Part shown: positions 38,230-47,479 of the stretch, in pieces
Layout: each line of letters begins with the position of its first letter
Numbering within the stretch: position 1 is the stretch's first letter
Assembly (NCBI RefSeq): GCF_000013365.1
Contig: NC_007778.1
Location: 4,526,001-4,590,000, forward strand
Direction: 5' to 3'
DNA length: 64,000 nt
DNA from: Rhodopseudomonas palustris HaA2
Lineage (GTDB): Bacteria; Pseudomonadota; Alphaproteobacteria; Rhizobiales; Xanthobacteraceae
Notes under the pieces: model-generated
Databases searched by the model: none
What the model was told of the DNA's origin: nothing
The model's input: the letters and a program-made list of their open reading frames with translations, nothing else
Position numbers and translations under genes: made by a program

Positions 38230-38300
38230 TCGTTTCCGAAACGACAGCGAGTTACCGTTTCGTTTCCGAGACGGCAGTGTTCCGTCCGGCAAGCCGGACG
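38230..38300 (-). repeat. Three consecutive dyads between pufQ and pufB
   Basis: TCGTTTC-C-GAAACGA (38230-38244), CCGTTTCG-TTTC-CGAGACGG (38255-38274) and CGTCCGGC-AA-GCCGGACG (38283-38300). The first two are similar in sequence (both contain CGTTTCCGA), as if duplicated. They fill most of the 154-bp pufQ-pufB spacer and end 75 bp before pufB. Likely RNA hairpins at the 5' end of pufBA mRNA or a regulator site. Confidence 0.65.
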
Positions 38301-38309
38301 AAATTCGAA

Positions 38310-38534
38310 TTACATGCCCATGAACGACGAGGTGACCATCACGCTCGCCGCGTTGTGGGCTTCACCGAACACCGATTGATGCTGACCCGACTTCTTGCGC
38401 CACGGCATCGCTCGCGTCACGATCGCGCGGATCAGGAACAAGACGTAGCAGCCGCCGAACATCAGCCGGCACTCGATCGCGGCGTTATCCTGGAGCAACC
38501 TCGAGCGACTGCCGGTGTGGACGTAGTCGGACAT
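38310..38534 (-). CDS. pufQ: PufQ-like bacteriochlorophyll synthesis regulator
   Basis: 74 residues, one hydrophobic segment (LMFGGCYVLFLIRAIVTRAM) after a polar N-terminus, ending SVFGEAHNAASVMVTSSFMG. Position between bchZ and pufB is that of pufQ, whose product stimulates early tetrapyrrole steps and bacteriochlorophyll formation. Sequence similarity to Rhodobacter PufQ is weak by eye, so the name relies mainly on location and size. GAGGAG lies before ATG 38534. Confidence 0.7.
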   Translation of the reverse strand: MSDYVHTGSRSRLLQDNAAIECRLMFGGCYVLFLIRAIVTRAMPWRKKSGQHQSVFGEAHNAASVMVTSSFMGM

Positions 38535-38590
38535 CGTTCATCTCCTCAGTCTTGGATTGCGCATATTTGGTCGCGACATTGTGATGCGCA

Positions 38591-38604
38591 TTGTTCTAGC
38601 TCAA
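38591..38604. promoter_or_regulatory. Weak FNR/FixK-like box upstream of pufQ
   Basis: On the minus strand TTGAGCTAGAACAA, resembling TTGAT-N4-ATCAA with two mismatches in the ten conserved bases. It overlaps the 77-bp bchZ-pufQ spacer, 57 bp before the pufQ start. Suggestive of anaerobic activation only. Confidence 0.25.
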
Positions 38605-38611
38605 ATCATCG

Positions 38612-40063
38612 TTACACAGTCTGCCCGTCCATCAGCGCTGCACGCGCTTTCGTGACGAATTCTTCGGTCACACGCTCCTGGCCGGCGCGGCGCGCGCTAT
38701 TCTCGGCTGCGTCGCGCAAGCGCTTCGCCGCGGAAATTCGCACCAGCACCGGATGAGCTTCGAGAACCTCGTCGAGCAGCGCCTTGGCCTCGTCACTCCA
38801 GAGCAGCTCTTCGTGACGGCGCGCCGGGGTCGGATCGACCCGATCGAGATCACTGCCGAGCGGCAGGATGTTGAACAGCGCGTCGAACAGCGCGTTGCAG
38901 ACCTCCTGCACCAGATAGGTCGCGCCGGAGTATCCCATGAAGGGCGTGCCGAGATGGCGGCGGATCACCGCGCCGGGAAACGACGCCGGGATGTAGATCG
39001 CGCGTGAGCCGGATTCGGCGAGGTACATTCTTTCGTTGTAGCTTCCGAACATGATCAACGGCGGGGTCTGCCGGATCGCGGTCCGCACCGCGTCGTTGTC
39101 CGGCTTGACGCCGGCCCGGCGCGACATCGCGAAGGCGCACGGCAGGCCCATTTCCTCTTCGAGGAAATGCCGCACACCGCGGGCGTACGTGTCGGTCGCG
39201 ACGATCGCGAAGCTGGCGGTGCCGAAGAAGTCCTGCGTCACCGAGCGCCAAAGGTCCCACAACGGCTTGATCGTGGTGTTCTTCTCGCGCTCGATGAACG
39301 GCTCCGGATCGAGACCGGTGAGTTCGCCGAGCTTGCGCAGGAAGCGCGTCGTCGAATGCAGTCCGATCGGCGCCTGGAGATACGGCCGCTCCAAGGTTTC
39401 GCACAGCAGCCGGCCGAACTCGCGATACATGCAGACGTTGACGTCGGCGTTCACCAGCTTCGGGATATCGGACAGATGCGTCCCGAGCGGAAACACCATG
39501 TTGACTTCGGCGCCGATGCCCTCGATCAGGCGGCGGATTTCCGCGAGATCGGACGGCATGTTGAACGTGCCGTAGATCGGGCCGATGATGTTGACCCGCG
39601 GCTTGACGTCCGGCGACAGCGGCTTGCGCTCCGGAATCTTCTTCGGGCCGTATTCTTTCCACAGCCAAGAGATCGCGCGATCGGCGCTCTGCCACTGGTC
39701 TTCGTCGATGGTGCGCGGCAGGAAGCGCTTGATGCCGGTGCCTTCGGGCGTCACGCCGCCGCCGATCATCTCGGCGATCGAACCGGTCACCACGACCGCG
39801 GGCATGAACGGGTCGAGCGTGCGATGCGCGCGCTTCATGGCGCCTTCGGTGCCGAGCTTGCCGAGCTCTTCTTCGCCGAGGCCGGTCACGACGATCGGCA
39901 GTTCGTGCGGCGGCAGCGCGTCGGTGTAGTGCAGCACCGAGGTCACCGGCAGGTTTTCACAGCCGACCGGGCCGTCGATGATCACCTGCAGGCCCTTCAC
40001 CGCGGTGAAGGCATAGACGGCGCCCCAATAGCCGCCGGCGCGATCATGGTCGAGGACAAGCAT
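38612..40063 (-). CDS. bchZ: Chlorophyllide a reductase subunit Z
   Basis: 483 residues, NifK/BchB-like subunit of the enzyme that reduces ring B of chlorophyllide a. It starts [20 protein letters not shown]; contains [20 protein letters not shown] (cluster cysteine), [20 protein letters not shown] and [23 protein letters not shown] 40063 shares one base with the bchY stop (TGATG). The frame is open well into bchY but that extension is out-of-frame coding of bchY. Confidence 0.97.
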   Translation of the reverse strand: MLVLDHDRAGGYWGAVYAFTAVKGLQVIIDGPVGCENLPVTSVLHYTDALPPHELPIVVTGLGEEELGKLGTEGAMKRAHRTLDPFMPAVVVTGSIAEMIGGGVTPEGTGIKRFLPRTIDEDQWQSADRAISWLWKEYGPKKIPERKPLSPDVKPRVNIIGPIYGTFNMPSDLAEIRRLIEGIGAEVNMVFPLGTHLSDIPKLVNADVNVCMYREFGRLLCETLERPYLQAPIGLHSTTRFLRKLGELTGLDPEPFIEREKNTTIKPLWDLWRSVTQDFFGTASFAIVATDTYARGVRHFLEEEMGLPCAFAMSRRAGVKPDNDAVRTAIRQTPPLIMFGSYNERMYLAESGSRAIYIPASFPGAVIRRHLGTPFMGYSGATYLVQEVCNALFDALFNILPLGSDLDRVDPTPARRHEELLWSDEAKALLDEVLEAHPVLVRISAAKRLRDAAENSARRAGQERVTEEFVTKARAALMDGQTV

Positions 40064-41664
40064 CAGATCATCTCCTCCGCCTTGCGCTTCTTGGCTGCGG
40101 CTTCGATCTGCTTCCTGTATTTCTCGCGGAACGCCGGGTTGTCCTTCGGCGTATCTTCCCAGACGCCGGCCGCATAACCCTGCCCGACGTCGCCGAAGAA
40201 CTCTTTCATTTCGTCGAAGCGCGCCTGGTTGGCGAGCGCCGCGTTGATCACCTGCGCCAGCGAACCGGCACCGGCGACGCCGAACAGCGGCCGCGCCGAG
40301 ATCAGATTGGTGAAGTACAGCGCCGGGATCGCCATGGTCTTGGCCTTCTGCACCACGGGCGTGGTGCCGATCGCCAGATCCGGCTTGAATTCGTCGACCG
40401 CCGCGAAGTCCTGCTCCAGCGAGGCGCGGTACTGCACCCGCACGCCCTTGGCCTCGAGCCATTCGCGATCGAGGTCGGACCATGGCGTGCGCGGCACCGC
40501 GGTGCCGACATAAGGCACGCGCGCGCCGCTTTCGATCAGCAGGCGCGCCACCAGAAGCTCGGAGCCCTCATAGCCGGACACCGTGATCCGCGCATCGATC
40601 GGCTTGGCAGCGAGCGCCGCCTTGATGGCCGGCAGAAAACGATTCTTGGCGGCGTCGATCTTGTCGCGCGAGACGTTGCAGGCGGTGCCGATCGCTTCCA
40701 GCCAGGTCTCGGTGCCGTCATGACCGACCGGCGCGGAGCCGACGGTCTTGCGGCCGGCGAGATCGAACTGGCGGACGCAGGCCTTGTAGAACGGATGGAT
40801 CGCGGCGACGACCTGGCAGTCGAGCGCCGCATACAGCTCGCGCCATTCGCGGGTCGGCACCACCGGCCCGGCCGCGAGGCCGAGCGGCTCCAGCATCATG
40901 TTGATACCAACCGGATCGGCCGGGAACATCTCGCCGAGCAGCGTCACCGTGGGGCGCTCGCTGCGACCGCCGCGCGGCGCCTGCACCGGGCCCTGTTCGG
41001 CTTCCTTGCGGGCGTATTCCAGCATCGCCCCGGCCAGCACGTCCTTGGCCTCGGCATGGGTCGGCACGCCGAAGCCCGGCACGTCGATGCCGATGATGCG
41101 CACGCCGTTGATCTCGTTCGGCAGTAGATCGAGCGGCACGCCCGAGGCGGTCGGCACGCACAGATTGGTGATGATGATGGTGTCGTAATGTTCGGGATCG
41201 GCGAGCTTGAACACTGCGTCGCGGATGTCCTCGAACAGCTTGCCGGTGACCAGCGTCTCCGAATTGAACGGCACGTAGCCGACCGTGCGACGCGCGCCGT
41301 AGAAATGCGACACGAAGGTCAAGCCGTAGACGCAGCAGGCCGAGCCGGACAGGATCGTCGCGGTGCGCCGCATCCGCAGGCCGACGCGCAGCGAGCCGAA
41401 CGCCGGGCACATGCTCTGCGGCTGGTCGTGCGGCCCCTTCGGATAGTCCGCGGCGTAGCGATCGAGAATCTCGCTCTTGCCCGCGGCTTCGGCGGCCGCC
41501 TTCATTTCGGCGGCGCCGGCGTGGCAGCCGAGGCCGTCGGCCTTGGTCGCCGCCGCATTGATCGCGGGCGTTGCGCCGTCGGACTCCGACGCGACATCGA
41601 GATCAGCAGGATCGCTGACGATCGATTCGCCGATCGGACCGGAATAGCGGGGCATAACGTTCAT
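40063..41664 (-). CDS. bchY: Chlorophyllide a reductase subunit Y
   Basis: 533 residues, NifD/BchN-like subunit of chlorophyllide a reductase. Cluster-ligand cysteines sit in [40 protein letters not shown] and [21 protein letters not shown] variable N-terminal 60 residues rich in Ala/Asp precedes the core. The C-terminus is strongly basic ([16 protein letters not shown]). Lies 25 bp after bchX. Confidence 0.97.
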   Translation of the reverse strand: MNVMPRYSGPIGESIVSDPADLDVASESDGATPAINAAATKADGLGCHAGAAEMKAAAEAAGKSEILDRYAADYPKGPHDQPQSMCPAFGSLRVGLRMRRTATILSGSACCVYGLTFVSHFYGARRTVGYVPFNSETLVTGKLFEDIRDAVFKLADPEHYDTIIITNLCVPTASGVPLDLLPNEINGVRIIGIDVPGFGVPTHAEAKDVLAGAMLEYARKEAEQGPVQAPRGGRSERPTVTLLGEMFPADPVGINMMLEPLGLAAGPVVPTREWRELYAALDCQVVAAIHPFYKACVRQFDLAGRKTVGSAPVGHDGTETWLEAIGTACNVSRDKIDAAKNRFLPAIKAALAAKPIDARITVSGYEGSELLVARLLIESGARVPYVGTAVPRTPWSDLDREWLEAKGVRVQYRASLEQDFAAVDEFKPDLAIGTTPVVQKAKTMAIPALYFTNLISARPLFGVAGAGSLAQVINAALANQARFDEMKEFFGDVGQGYAAGVWEDTPKDNPAFREKYRKQIEAAAKKRKAEEMI

Positions 41665-41689
41665 GACGAACTCCCGGACACGCTGTGCT

Positions 41690-42688
41690 TCAAACCGCGT
41701 CGTAGATCACTTCGAGCGACGGCTTGTTCAGCACCGCGGCGCCGCACATGTCTTCCATGGTGGCGGGCAGCAGCACGACATCGCGGCCGGTCACGTCACT
41801 GGAGAACAGGCCGAGCAGCCCGTCCTGGGTGAGCGGCTTCGGACGTACCGGCGGCGCGGTGGCGACGTTGGCGGCCAGCTCCGCGAACAGCGGACCCCAC
41901 TCCCCGTCCGGCAGGCCGATGATTTCGTAATTGGCGCTCTTCCTGCGGATGTCGTCATCGGCGGGAATCGCCGCCAGCACCGGAATGCCGGCCGCTTCGG
42001 CGAAGGCCTGCGCCTCGCCGGTGCCGTCATCTTTGTTGATCACCAGACCGGCGACGCCGACATTGCCGCCGAGCTTGCGGAAATATTCAACCGCGGAGCA
42101 GACGTTGTTGGCGACGTACAGCGACTGCAGATCGTTGGAGCCGACGATGATCACCTTCTGGCACATGTCGCGGGCGATCGGCAGGCCGAAGCCGCCGCAC
42201 ACCACGTCGCCGAGGAAATCGAGCAGCACGTAGTCGAAGCCCCATTCGTGGAAGCCGAGCTTTTCGAGCGTCTCGAAGCCGTGAATGATGCCACGGCCGC
42301 CACAACCGCGGCCGACTTCCGGGCCGCCGAGCTCCATCGCGAACACGCCGTCGCGCTTGAAGCAGACGTCGCCGATCTGCACTTCCTCGCCGGCAAGCTT
42401 CTTCTTCGAAGACGTCTCGATGATGGTCGGACAGGCCTTGCCGCCGAACAGCAGCGATGTCGTATCGCTCTTCGGATCGCAGCCGATCAGCAGCACTTTC
42501 TTGCCCTGCTGCGCCATCATGTAGGACAGGTTGGAGAGCGTGAAGCTCTTGCCGATACCGCCCTTGCCGTAGATCGCGATGATCTGGGTTTCCTTGGTCA
42601 CGGGAGTCGTCAGCGGCGCGTCGGGCTCGATTGCCGCCTCGGCCCGGAGTTGCGCGTCTTGCAGGTTGATCTGCGGAACGACGTTCAT
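41690..42688 (-). CDS. bchX: Chlorophyllide a reductase iron protein X
   Basis: 332 residues, BchL/NifH-like ATPase driving BchY-BchZ. P-loop [40 protein letters not shown], cluster cysteines in GGPEVGRGCGGRGIIHGFET and [20 protein letters not shown]. Begins on the last base of bchC (one-base overlap), so bchC-bchX-bchY-bchZ form one unit. Confidence 0.98.
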   Translation of the reverse strand: MNVVPQINLQDAQLRAEAAIEPDAPLTTPVTKETQIIAIYGKGGIGKSFTLSNLSYMMAQQGKKVLLIGCDPKSDTTSLLFGGKACPTIIETSSKKKLAGEEVQIGDVCFKRDGVFAMELGGPEVGRGCGGRGIIHGFETLEKLGFHEWGFDYVLLDFLGDVVCGGFGLPIARDMCQKVIIVGSNDLQSLYVANNVCSAVEYFRKLGGNVGVAGLVINKDDGTGEAQAFAEAAGIPVLAAIPADDDIRRKSANYEIIGLPDGEWGPLFAELAANVATAPPVRPKPLTQDGLLGLFSSDVTGRDVVLLPATMEDMCGAAVLNKPSLEVIYDAV

Positions 42689-43626
42689 CAGCTCAATCTC
42701 CAGTTCAGAACCATCTTGAGGCAGGCGGGATCTTCGAAGGCGATGCGATAGGCATCAGGTGCGGAAGCCGCTTCCTGATGATGCGTAATCAGTCCGTCGA
42801 GCGAGAGCTTGCCGGAATCGATCAGCGCCTTGGTGGCGCCGATGTCCGCCGGTTGCCATTCCGCTGCGATCCGGATCCGGGCTTCGCGCATGAAGGCCGG
42901 CGGGAACGCGAACGACAGCGGCTCGCTGTAGAAGCCAGCGAGCACGATCTCGCCGGTCGACGCGATGCGGCAGATCAAAGAATCGAGCAGCTTCGGATCG
43001 CCGCTGACGTCGTAGATGCTTTTGTAGTCGCGACGCTGGTCGGCCTCGGGGTCGATCACTTCGTAGCCAACGGCGCCGCCGCTGCGGATCGGGTTCTTCT
43101 CCCACACCACCGGCGGCGGATTGCCGAGCGCGATCGAAATCCGCGCCAGCAGGCGGCCGAGCACGCCGTGACCGACGATGCAGTCCGGCGGCGTCGCATG
43201 GCGCGCGGCAATCGCGTGATAGGCGGTGGCAGCAAGAGCTATCAGGATACCGCGCTCGCCGAGTTGCTGATCCAGCGGCACGACGCGTTTGGCCGGCACG
43301 ACCAGCCGCGATGCGGAGGCTCCGAACAGACCGCGGACTTCGCCGAAACACTTTGCGCCGGGTACGAAGACCATCTGGCCGGGCTGCAGATCGGTCGCCG
43401 ATCCGGCCTCGACCACTTCGCCCACCGACTCATATCCCGGCACCAGCGGGTACCCCATTCCGGGGAACGCCGGCATCCGGCCGGACCACAACAGCCGCTC
43501 GGTACCGGTGCTGACCCCGCTCCAGGCAACATCAACGACAACGTCATCCGCAGTCGGGGCCGTGAGGGCCAGGCGACTGAGTTCGACGTGTTGTGGCTGC
43601 TTGAGTACGACCGCGATGGTGTCCAT
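42688..43626 (-). CDS. bchC: 3-hydroxyethyl bacteriochlorophyllide a dehydrogenase
   Basis: 312 residues, medium-chain dehydrogenase-like enzyme oxidising the 3-hydroxyethyl group to acetyl. [20 protein letters not shown] and [16 protein letters not shown] near the N-terminus, [16 protein letters not shown] as the nucleotide-binding turn. GGAG lies before ATG 43626. The leader carries a strong hairpin and two PpsR-type sites, matching the well-known bchC control region of Rhodobacter. Confidence 0.96.
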   Translation of the reverse strand: MDTIAVVLKQPQHVELSRLALTAPTADDVVVDVAWSGVSTGTERLLWSGRMPAFPGMGYPLVPGYESVGEVVEAGSATDLQPGQMVFVPGAKCFGEVRGLFGASASRLVVPAKRVVPLDQQLGERGILIALAATAYHAIAARHATPPDCIVGHGVLGRLLARISIALGNPPPVVWEKNPIRSGGAVGYEVIDPEADQRRDYKSIYDVSGDPKLLDSLICRIASTGEIVLAGFYSEPLSFAFPPAFMREARIRIAAEWQPADIGATKALIDSGKLSLDGLITHHQEAASAPDAYRIAFEDPACLKMVLNWRLS

Positions 43627-43640
43627 CGCTCACTCCAAAT

Positions 43641-43666
43641 CTCGGCGGCAGAGACCGGCCGCCGAG
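43641..43666 (-). other. Hairpin in the bchC leader
   Basis: CTCGGCGGC (43641-43649) pairs perfectly with GCCGCCGAG (43658-43666) around an 8-nt loop. It lies between the near-match PpsR site and the bchC ribosome-binding site, about nine bases from the GGAG. Confidence 0.65.
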
Positions 43667-43684
43667 TGTCATGCTAAACTGACG
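43667..43684. promoter_or_regulatory. Near-match PpsR site, bchC promoter
   Basis: TGTCATGCTAAACTGACG fits TGT-N12-ACA with one mismatch at the last base. It stands 26 bp centre to centre from the exact site at 43693-43710, a tandem arrangement known for bchC in other purple bacteria. Confidence 0.55.
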
Positions 43685-43692
43685 GACGTCAG

Positions 43693-43710
43693 TGTCAAGC
43701 CAGATTAACA
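43693..43710. promoter_or_regulatory. PpsR/CrtJ operator upstream of bchC
   Basis: TGTCAAGCCAGATTAACA is an exact TGT-N12-ACA palindrome. It overlaps the last codons of crtF, so the bchC promoter is internal to the crtE-pufM superoperon. Confidence 0.75.
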
Positions 43711-44837
43711 CATTTGGAGGTCTTGGTTGCGGTAATTACGGAGGCGACCAGTGGCATCGGAACCAGGTGGAGCTTGATCTCAGCGAATCCGGCGGCCTCC
43801 AGCAGCGATCGGAGATGTTCGAAGGTCCTGGCTTTACCGGTTCCCATTGCCCTCAAATAAAAGGCAAAATAGCCGTCCGAGATCGACGCGGTACGCGACA
43901 GGCCGGCGATCGGCTCGGCGATCAGCAGTGTCCCCCGCTCGGGAAGGGCGCTGTGGACCGCTCGCAACAGCGCGGCGACGACCTCGTCGTCATGGTCGTG
44001 GATGACTCGCACCAGCGAGACGATATCGGCGCCTTCGGGCAGCGGGTCGGTCCGGAAACTGCCGCCGATCGCGGTCGCGCGCTCGGCCAGGCCATTGGTA
44101 CGGAAGCGGTCGGCCGCCTTGGCGGCCACGGCCGGAAGATCGAACAGGATGCAGCGCAGCTCCGGGGTCTGCGCGGCGACTGCCGACAGGAACGAGCCGT
44201 CGCCGCCGCCGACGTCGAGCAGGCAACGATGAGCGCCGAACGAGAACACGTGCAGCACTTCGCGCGCGATCATCGGCTGCGACGCGGCCATCAGCGCGGT
44301 GTAGGACGCGACGTGCTCCGCACCGAGCTCGGCCGGCCGCTCGCCGCGGACATAGGCCCAGTAAGCAGCGAGTTCTCCGCCGCCGCGCGGGCCGCGCAGC
44401 AGCGCCACCGGATCGGCGAGGTCGCGATACAGCATCGCGTGATGCTCGACCATCGCCAGCACGCCGCGATTGCCGCACAGTTCGGCGCCGAGCTGGCCGA
44501 GGCCATAGCGGCCTTCGCTGCGCGGCTGCACCAGCTTCAGCGCGATCGCCGCATCGAGCAGCATCTGCATCGATTCGCGCGGCAGCTCGCATCGCACCGA
44601 CAATTCGTCGACGGTGGCAGGCCGTTCGGCGATCAGGTCGAACAGCCGCAACTGCACGCAGGCGAGCAGGATCTGGGAATAGACGAAGCCGGCGACGAGG
44701 TCGAACATCGCGGCGGCGCGGCGGCGCGCAACAGGCCGCATCAGCGGAAACACCGCGGCGAAGCGCTGAAACCGCGGGTTCGACAAGACTGAATCGCGCC
44801 AGCCGAGCAGCCGGTCACGCAGACTCAAGGAGTTCAT
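43695..44837 (-). CDS. crtF: Demethylspheroidene/hydroxycarotenoid O-methyltransferase
   Basis: 380 residues, SAM-dependent O-methyltransferase that methylates the 1-hydroxyl of carotenoids to give the methoxy ends of spirilloxanthin. HRCLLDVGGGDGSFLSAVAA is SAM motif I; DIVSLVRVIHDHDDEVVAAL and RGTLLIAEPIAGLSRT are typical of the plant-type methyltransferase family. ATG 44837 with AGGAA upstream is preferred over the in-frame start at 44852. Follows crtE by 60 bp. Confidence 0.95.
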   Translation of the reverse strand: MNSLSLRDRLLGWRDSVLSNPRFQRFAAVFPLMRPVARRRAAAMFDLVAGFVYSQILLACVQLRLFDLIAERPATVDELSVRCELPRESMQMLLDAAIALKLVQPRSEGRYGLGQLGAELCGNRGVLAMVEHHAMLYRDLADPVALLRGPRGGGELAAYWAYVRGERPAELGAEHVASYTALMAASQPMIAREVLHVFSFGAHRCLLDVGGGDGSFLSAVAAQTPELRCILFDLPAVAAKAADRFRTNGLAERATAIGGSFRTDPLPEGADIVSLVRVIHDHDDEVVAALLRAVHSALPERGTLLIAEPIAGLSRTASISDGYFAFYLRAMGTGKARTFEHLRSLLEAAGFAEIKLHLVPMPLVASVITATKTSKCVNLA

Positions 44838-44897
44838 CGTTCCTGCTACCACCGGCCGGCCGCCGAGGCCACGCCGGGGGAAGGCTTTATCACGCCA

Positions 44898-45761
44898 TTA
44901 CGCCGCGGATTGCGCGAGCTTCGCCGGCACCAGCCGGGTGGCTTCCGACATGATCAGCGAGCGCAGCTCGTTGCCGTTGGAGCACGGTGGCATCGCTTCG
45001 ACCGCGCCGCGCACCAGCGACTTCAGATGGTACACCGCGCCGTCGATGCCCATCTCGCGCACCGCGCTCGGGCGATCATGGGCGACGTCCTGGCCGACCG
45101 GCTTGCCGATCTCGTCTTCATCGGCGGCGGCATCGCGCAGATCGTCGGCGACCTGATAGGCCTCGCCGATCTTCTCGCCGACCATCCGCCACGGCTCGGG
45201 ATCGGCACCGGCCGAGGCCGCCCCGGCCGCGGTCGCGGCGACGAACAATGCACCGGTCTTGGAGCGGTGATAATGGGCGAGATTGATTTCGGATTCGCAT
45301 TCCCACGCCTGCCCGGCGACGATGCCGAGCGGCACGCCGACGGCGCTGCCGATGACCTGGGTGAGCTTCAGCAAGCGGTCCGGCGCGCAATTGACGCGGG
45401 CGATGGTCTGGAACGCCAGCACGATCAGCGCGTCGCCGGTCAGCACCGCGAGCGGCTCGCCGAACGCCTTGTGCACCGAGGGACGGCCGCGGCGGATATC
45501 GGCGCCGTCGAAACAGGGCAGATCATCGTGCACCAGCGAGGCGCAATGCATCAATTCGAGGGCTGCGCCGGCGGCTTCGGTGGCCGGATTGTCATCGCCA
45601 CAGGCTGCGGCAACGCTGTGACAAAGTCGGGGCCGAACGCGGGCACCGCGCGGGAACACCGCGCTTCGCATTGCCGCCGCCAGTCGGGGCGGGCATCCTG
45701 CCAGATCCGCCTGGCTGAGCGCCTCGGTGAGGGCACGCTCGATCCGATTGGTGACATCCAT
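44898..45761 (-). CDS. crtE: Geranylgeranyl diphosphate synthase
   Basis: 287 residues, trans-prenyltransferase making GGPP for carotenoids and the bacteriochlorophyll tail. First Asp-rich motif in LELMHCASLVHDDLPCFDGA (the common DDxxD appears as DDLPCFD), second in EAYQVADDLRDAAADED. ATG 45761 is preceded by GGGAG; a longer frame to 45788 enters the regulatory region. First gene of the crtE-F-bchCXYZ-puf superoperon, divergent from crtD. Confidence 0.95.
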   Translation of the reverse strand: MDVTNRIERALTEALSQADLAGCPPRLAAAMRSAVFPRGARVRPRLCHSVAAACGDDNPATEAAGAALELMHCASLVHDDLPCFDGADIRRGRPSVHKAFGEPLAVLTGDALIVLAFQTIARVNCAPDRLLKLTQVIGSAVGVPLGIVAGQAWECESEINLAHYHRSKTGALFVAATAAGAASAGADPEPWRMVGEKIGEAYQVADDLRDAAADEDEIGKPVGQDVAHDRPSAVREMGIDGAVYHLKSLVRGAVEAMPPCSNGNELRSLIMSEATRLVPAKLAQSAA

Positions 45762-45815
45762 GGCCGACTCCCGCTCTAGGCGCAGCAAGTGTCAATTTGA
45801 CTTGTCATACGCGAC

Positions 45816-45833
45816 TGTAAATTATTATGGACA
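45816..45833. promoter_or_regulatory. PpsR/CrtJ operator shared by crtE and crtD
   Basis: TGTAAATTATTATGGACA, an exact TGT-N12-ACA palindrome in the 92-bp divergent gap. It is 54 bp from crtE and 20 bp from crtD, so one site may repress both directions. Additional TGT/ACA half-sites lie around 45790-45862 with other spacings. Confidence 0.7.
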
Positions 45834-45853
45834 CGTGTCAATGACATGGCGCA

Positions 45854-47434
45854 ATGACACTTAAGGCGAAGCGGGAGTCGGACTTGAGGGATCAGACCGC
45901 AAAGAATCGCGTGGTGGTGATCGGTGCCGGCGTGGCCGGACTGACCTCCGCTCTCGCCCTGTCGGCGCGCGGCCTCGACGTGACCGTGGTCGAGCGCGCC
46001 GCGACGCCGGGCGGCAAGATCCGCGAGGTCGGCATCGGCGCGGCGCGGATCGACAGCGGCCCCACCGTCTTCACCATGCGCTGGGTGTTCGAGGAATTGT
46101 TCGCCGCGGCCAAGCTGAACTTCGCCGATCACGTCCGGCTGCGGCCGCTGTCGGTGCTGGCGCGCCATGCCTGGAACGAGGCCACGCGACTCGATCTGTT
46201 CGCCGACGAGGCGCGCTCGGCGGATGCGATCGGCGTGTTCGCCGGCCCGGCCGAGGCGAAGCGCTACCGACAATTCTGCGCCGACAGCCGGCGGATCTAT
46301 CAGATCCTAGAACAACCGTTCCTGCGCGCCACCGCGCCGAGCCTGCCCAGCCTCGCCACCGCCAACGGCCTCGGCGGGCTGCTGGAGTTGCGCAAGATCC
46401 GCCCGTTCACCACGATGTGGAACGCGCTCGGCGACTACTTCCGCGATCCACGCCTGCGGCAATTGTTCGGGCGCTATTCGACTTATTGCGGATCCTCGCC
46501 GTTCCAGGCGCCGGCGACGCTGATGCTGGTCGCGCATGTCGAGCAGCAGGGCGTCTGGATCATCGAGGGCGGCATGCATGCGCTGGCGCGCGCGCTGGCC
46601 GATTGCGCGGCGTCGCAAGGCGCCAGCATTCGCTACGATCAGGAGGTGCGCGAGATCATGGTCTCGGGCGGCCGCGCCGCCGGGGTGATTCTCGCCAGCG
46701 GCGAACGCATCGAAGCGCAATCGGTGATCGTCAACGCCGATGTCGGCGCCCTGCCCGGCGGCCTGTTCGGCGACCAGGTGCAACGCGCCGTGCCGCCGCT
46801 GGCGCCGAAGCTGCGGTCGCTGTCGGCGATGACCTGGAGTATGGTGGCGAAGACCGAGGGTTTTCCGCTCAGCCGGCATTCGGTGTTCTTCTCCCGCGAC
46901 TACGCGCGCGAATTCAACGATATCTTCCAGCGCGGCGAAGTGCCGAGCGAGCCGACCGTCTATGTCTGCGGTCAGGACCGAATCGACGACGACGCGCGGC
47001 TCGGCGATGGCGGCGAGGAAGAACTGCTGGTGCTGATCAACGCGCCGCCTGTCGGCGATCGCAAACCGTTCGATGAGGCCGAGATCGCGCGTTGCGCGGA
47101 GCGCACGTTCGACGTGCTGGAACGCTGCGGGTTGCGCATCCGGCTTCAGCCTGACAAAACCACGGTGACCACGCCCGCCGATTTCAACCGGCTGTTTCCG
47201 GCGACCGGCGGGGCGCTGTACGGCCGCGCCTCGCACGGCTGGACCGCCTCGTTCGAGCGCCCCGGCGCACGGACGAAAATCCCCGGCCTGTATCTCGCCG
47301 GCGGCAGCACCCATCCCGGCCCCGGCGTGCCGATGGCCGGCCTGTCCGGGCGCGCCGCCGCGGCGAGCCTCGTGGCCGACCTCGAGGCCGAGCTGCAGGG
47401 CTTGAAGCCGATGCTGCGGCCGGCCGCCACCTGA
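45854..47434 (+). CDS. crtD: 1-hydroxycarotenoid 3,4-desaturase
   Basis: 526 residues, FAD-dependent phytoene-desaturase-family enzyme acting on 1-hydroxylated carotenoids in the spirilloxanthin pathway. N-terminal fold RVVVIGAGVAGLTSALALSA, VERAATPGGKIREVGIGAAR, DSGPTVFTMRWVFEELFAAA; C-terminal GLYLAGGSTHPGPGVPMAGL. Clearly different from CrtI of this cluster (start MLDPGL). Divergent from crtE; crtC follows by 45 bp. Confidence 0.93.
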   Translation: MTLKAKRESDLRDQTAKNRVVVIGAGVAGLTSALALSARGLDVTVVERAATPGGKIREVGIGAARIDSGPTVFTMRWVFEELFAAAKLNFADHVRLRPLSVLARHAWNEATRLDLFADEARSADAIGVFAGPAEAKRYRQFCADSRRIYQILEQPFLRATAPSLPSLATANGLGGLLELRKIRPFTTMWNALGDYFRDPRLRQLFGRYSTYCGSSPFQAPATLMLVAHVEQQGVWIIEGGMHALARALADCAASQGASIRYDQEVREIMVSGGRAAGVILASGERIEAQSVIVNADVGALPGGLFGDQVQRAVPPLAPKLRSLSAMTWSMVAKTEGFPLSRHSVFFSRDYAREFNDIFQRGEVPSEPTVYVCGQDRIDDDARLGDGGEEELLVLINAPPVGDRKPFDEAEIARCAERTFDVLERCGLRIRLQPDKTTVTTPADFNRLFPATGGALYGRASHGWTASFERPGARTKIPGLYLAGGSTHPGPGVPMAGLSGRAAAASLVADLEAELQGLKPMLRPAAT

Positions 47435-47479
47435 ACCGACGCGCGACACTCACCGCGCAAGTACAAAGCACACGAATCG

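Noticed and set aside
45845-45862. TGTCA and TGACA inverted arms near the crtD start as a further PpsR site
   Set aside because: Spacing between TGT and ACA is 18, not 12, and the downstream arm is within the coding start; only noted as half-sites.
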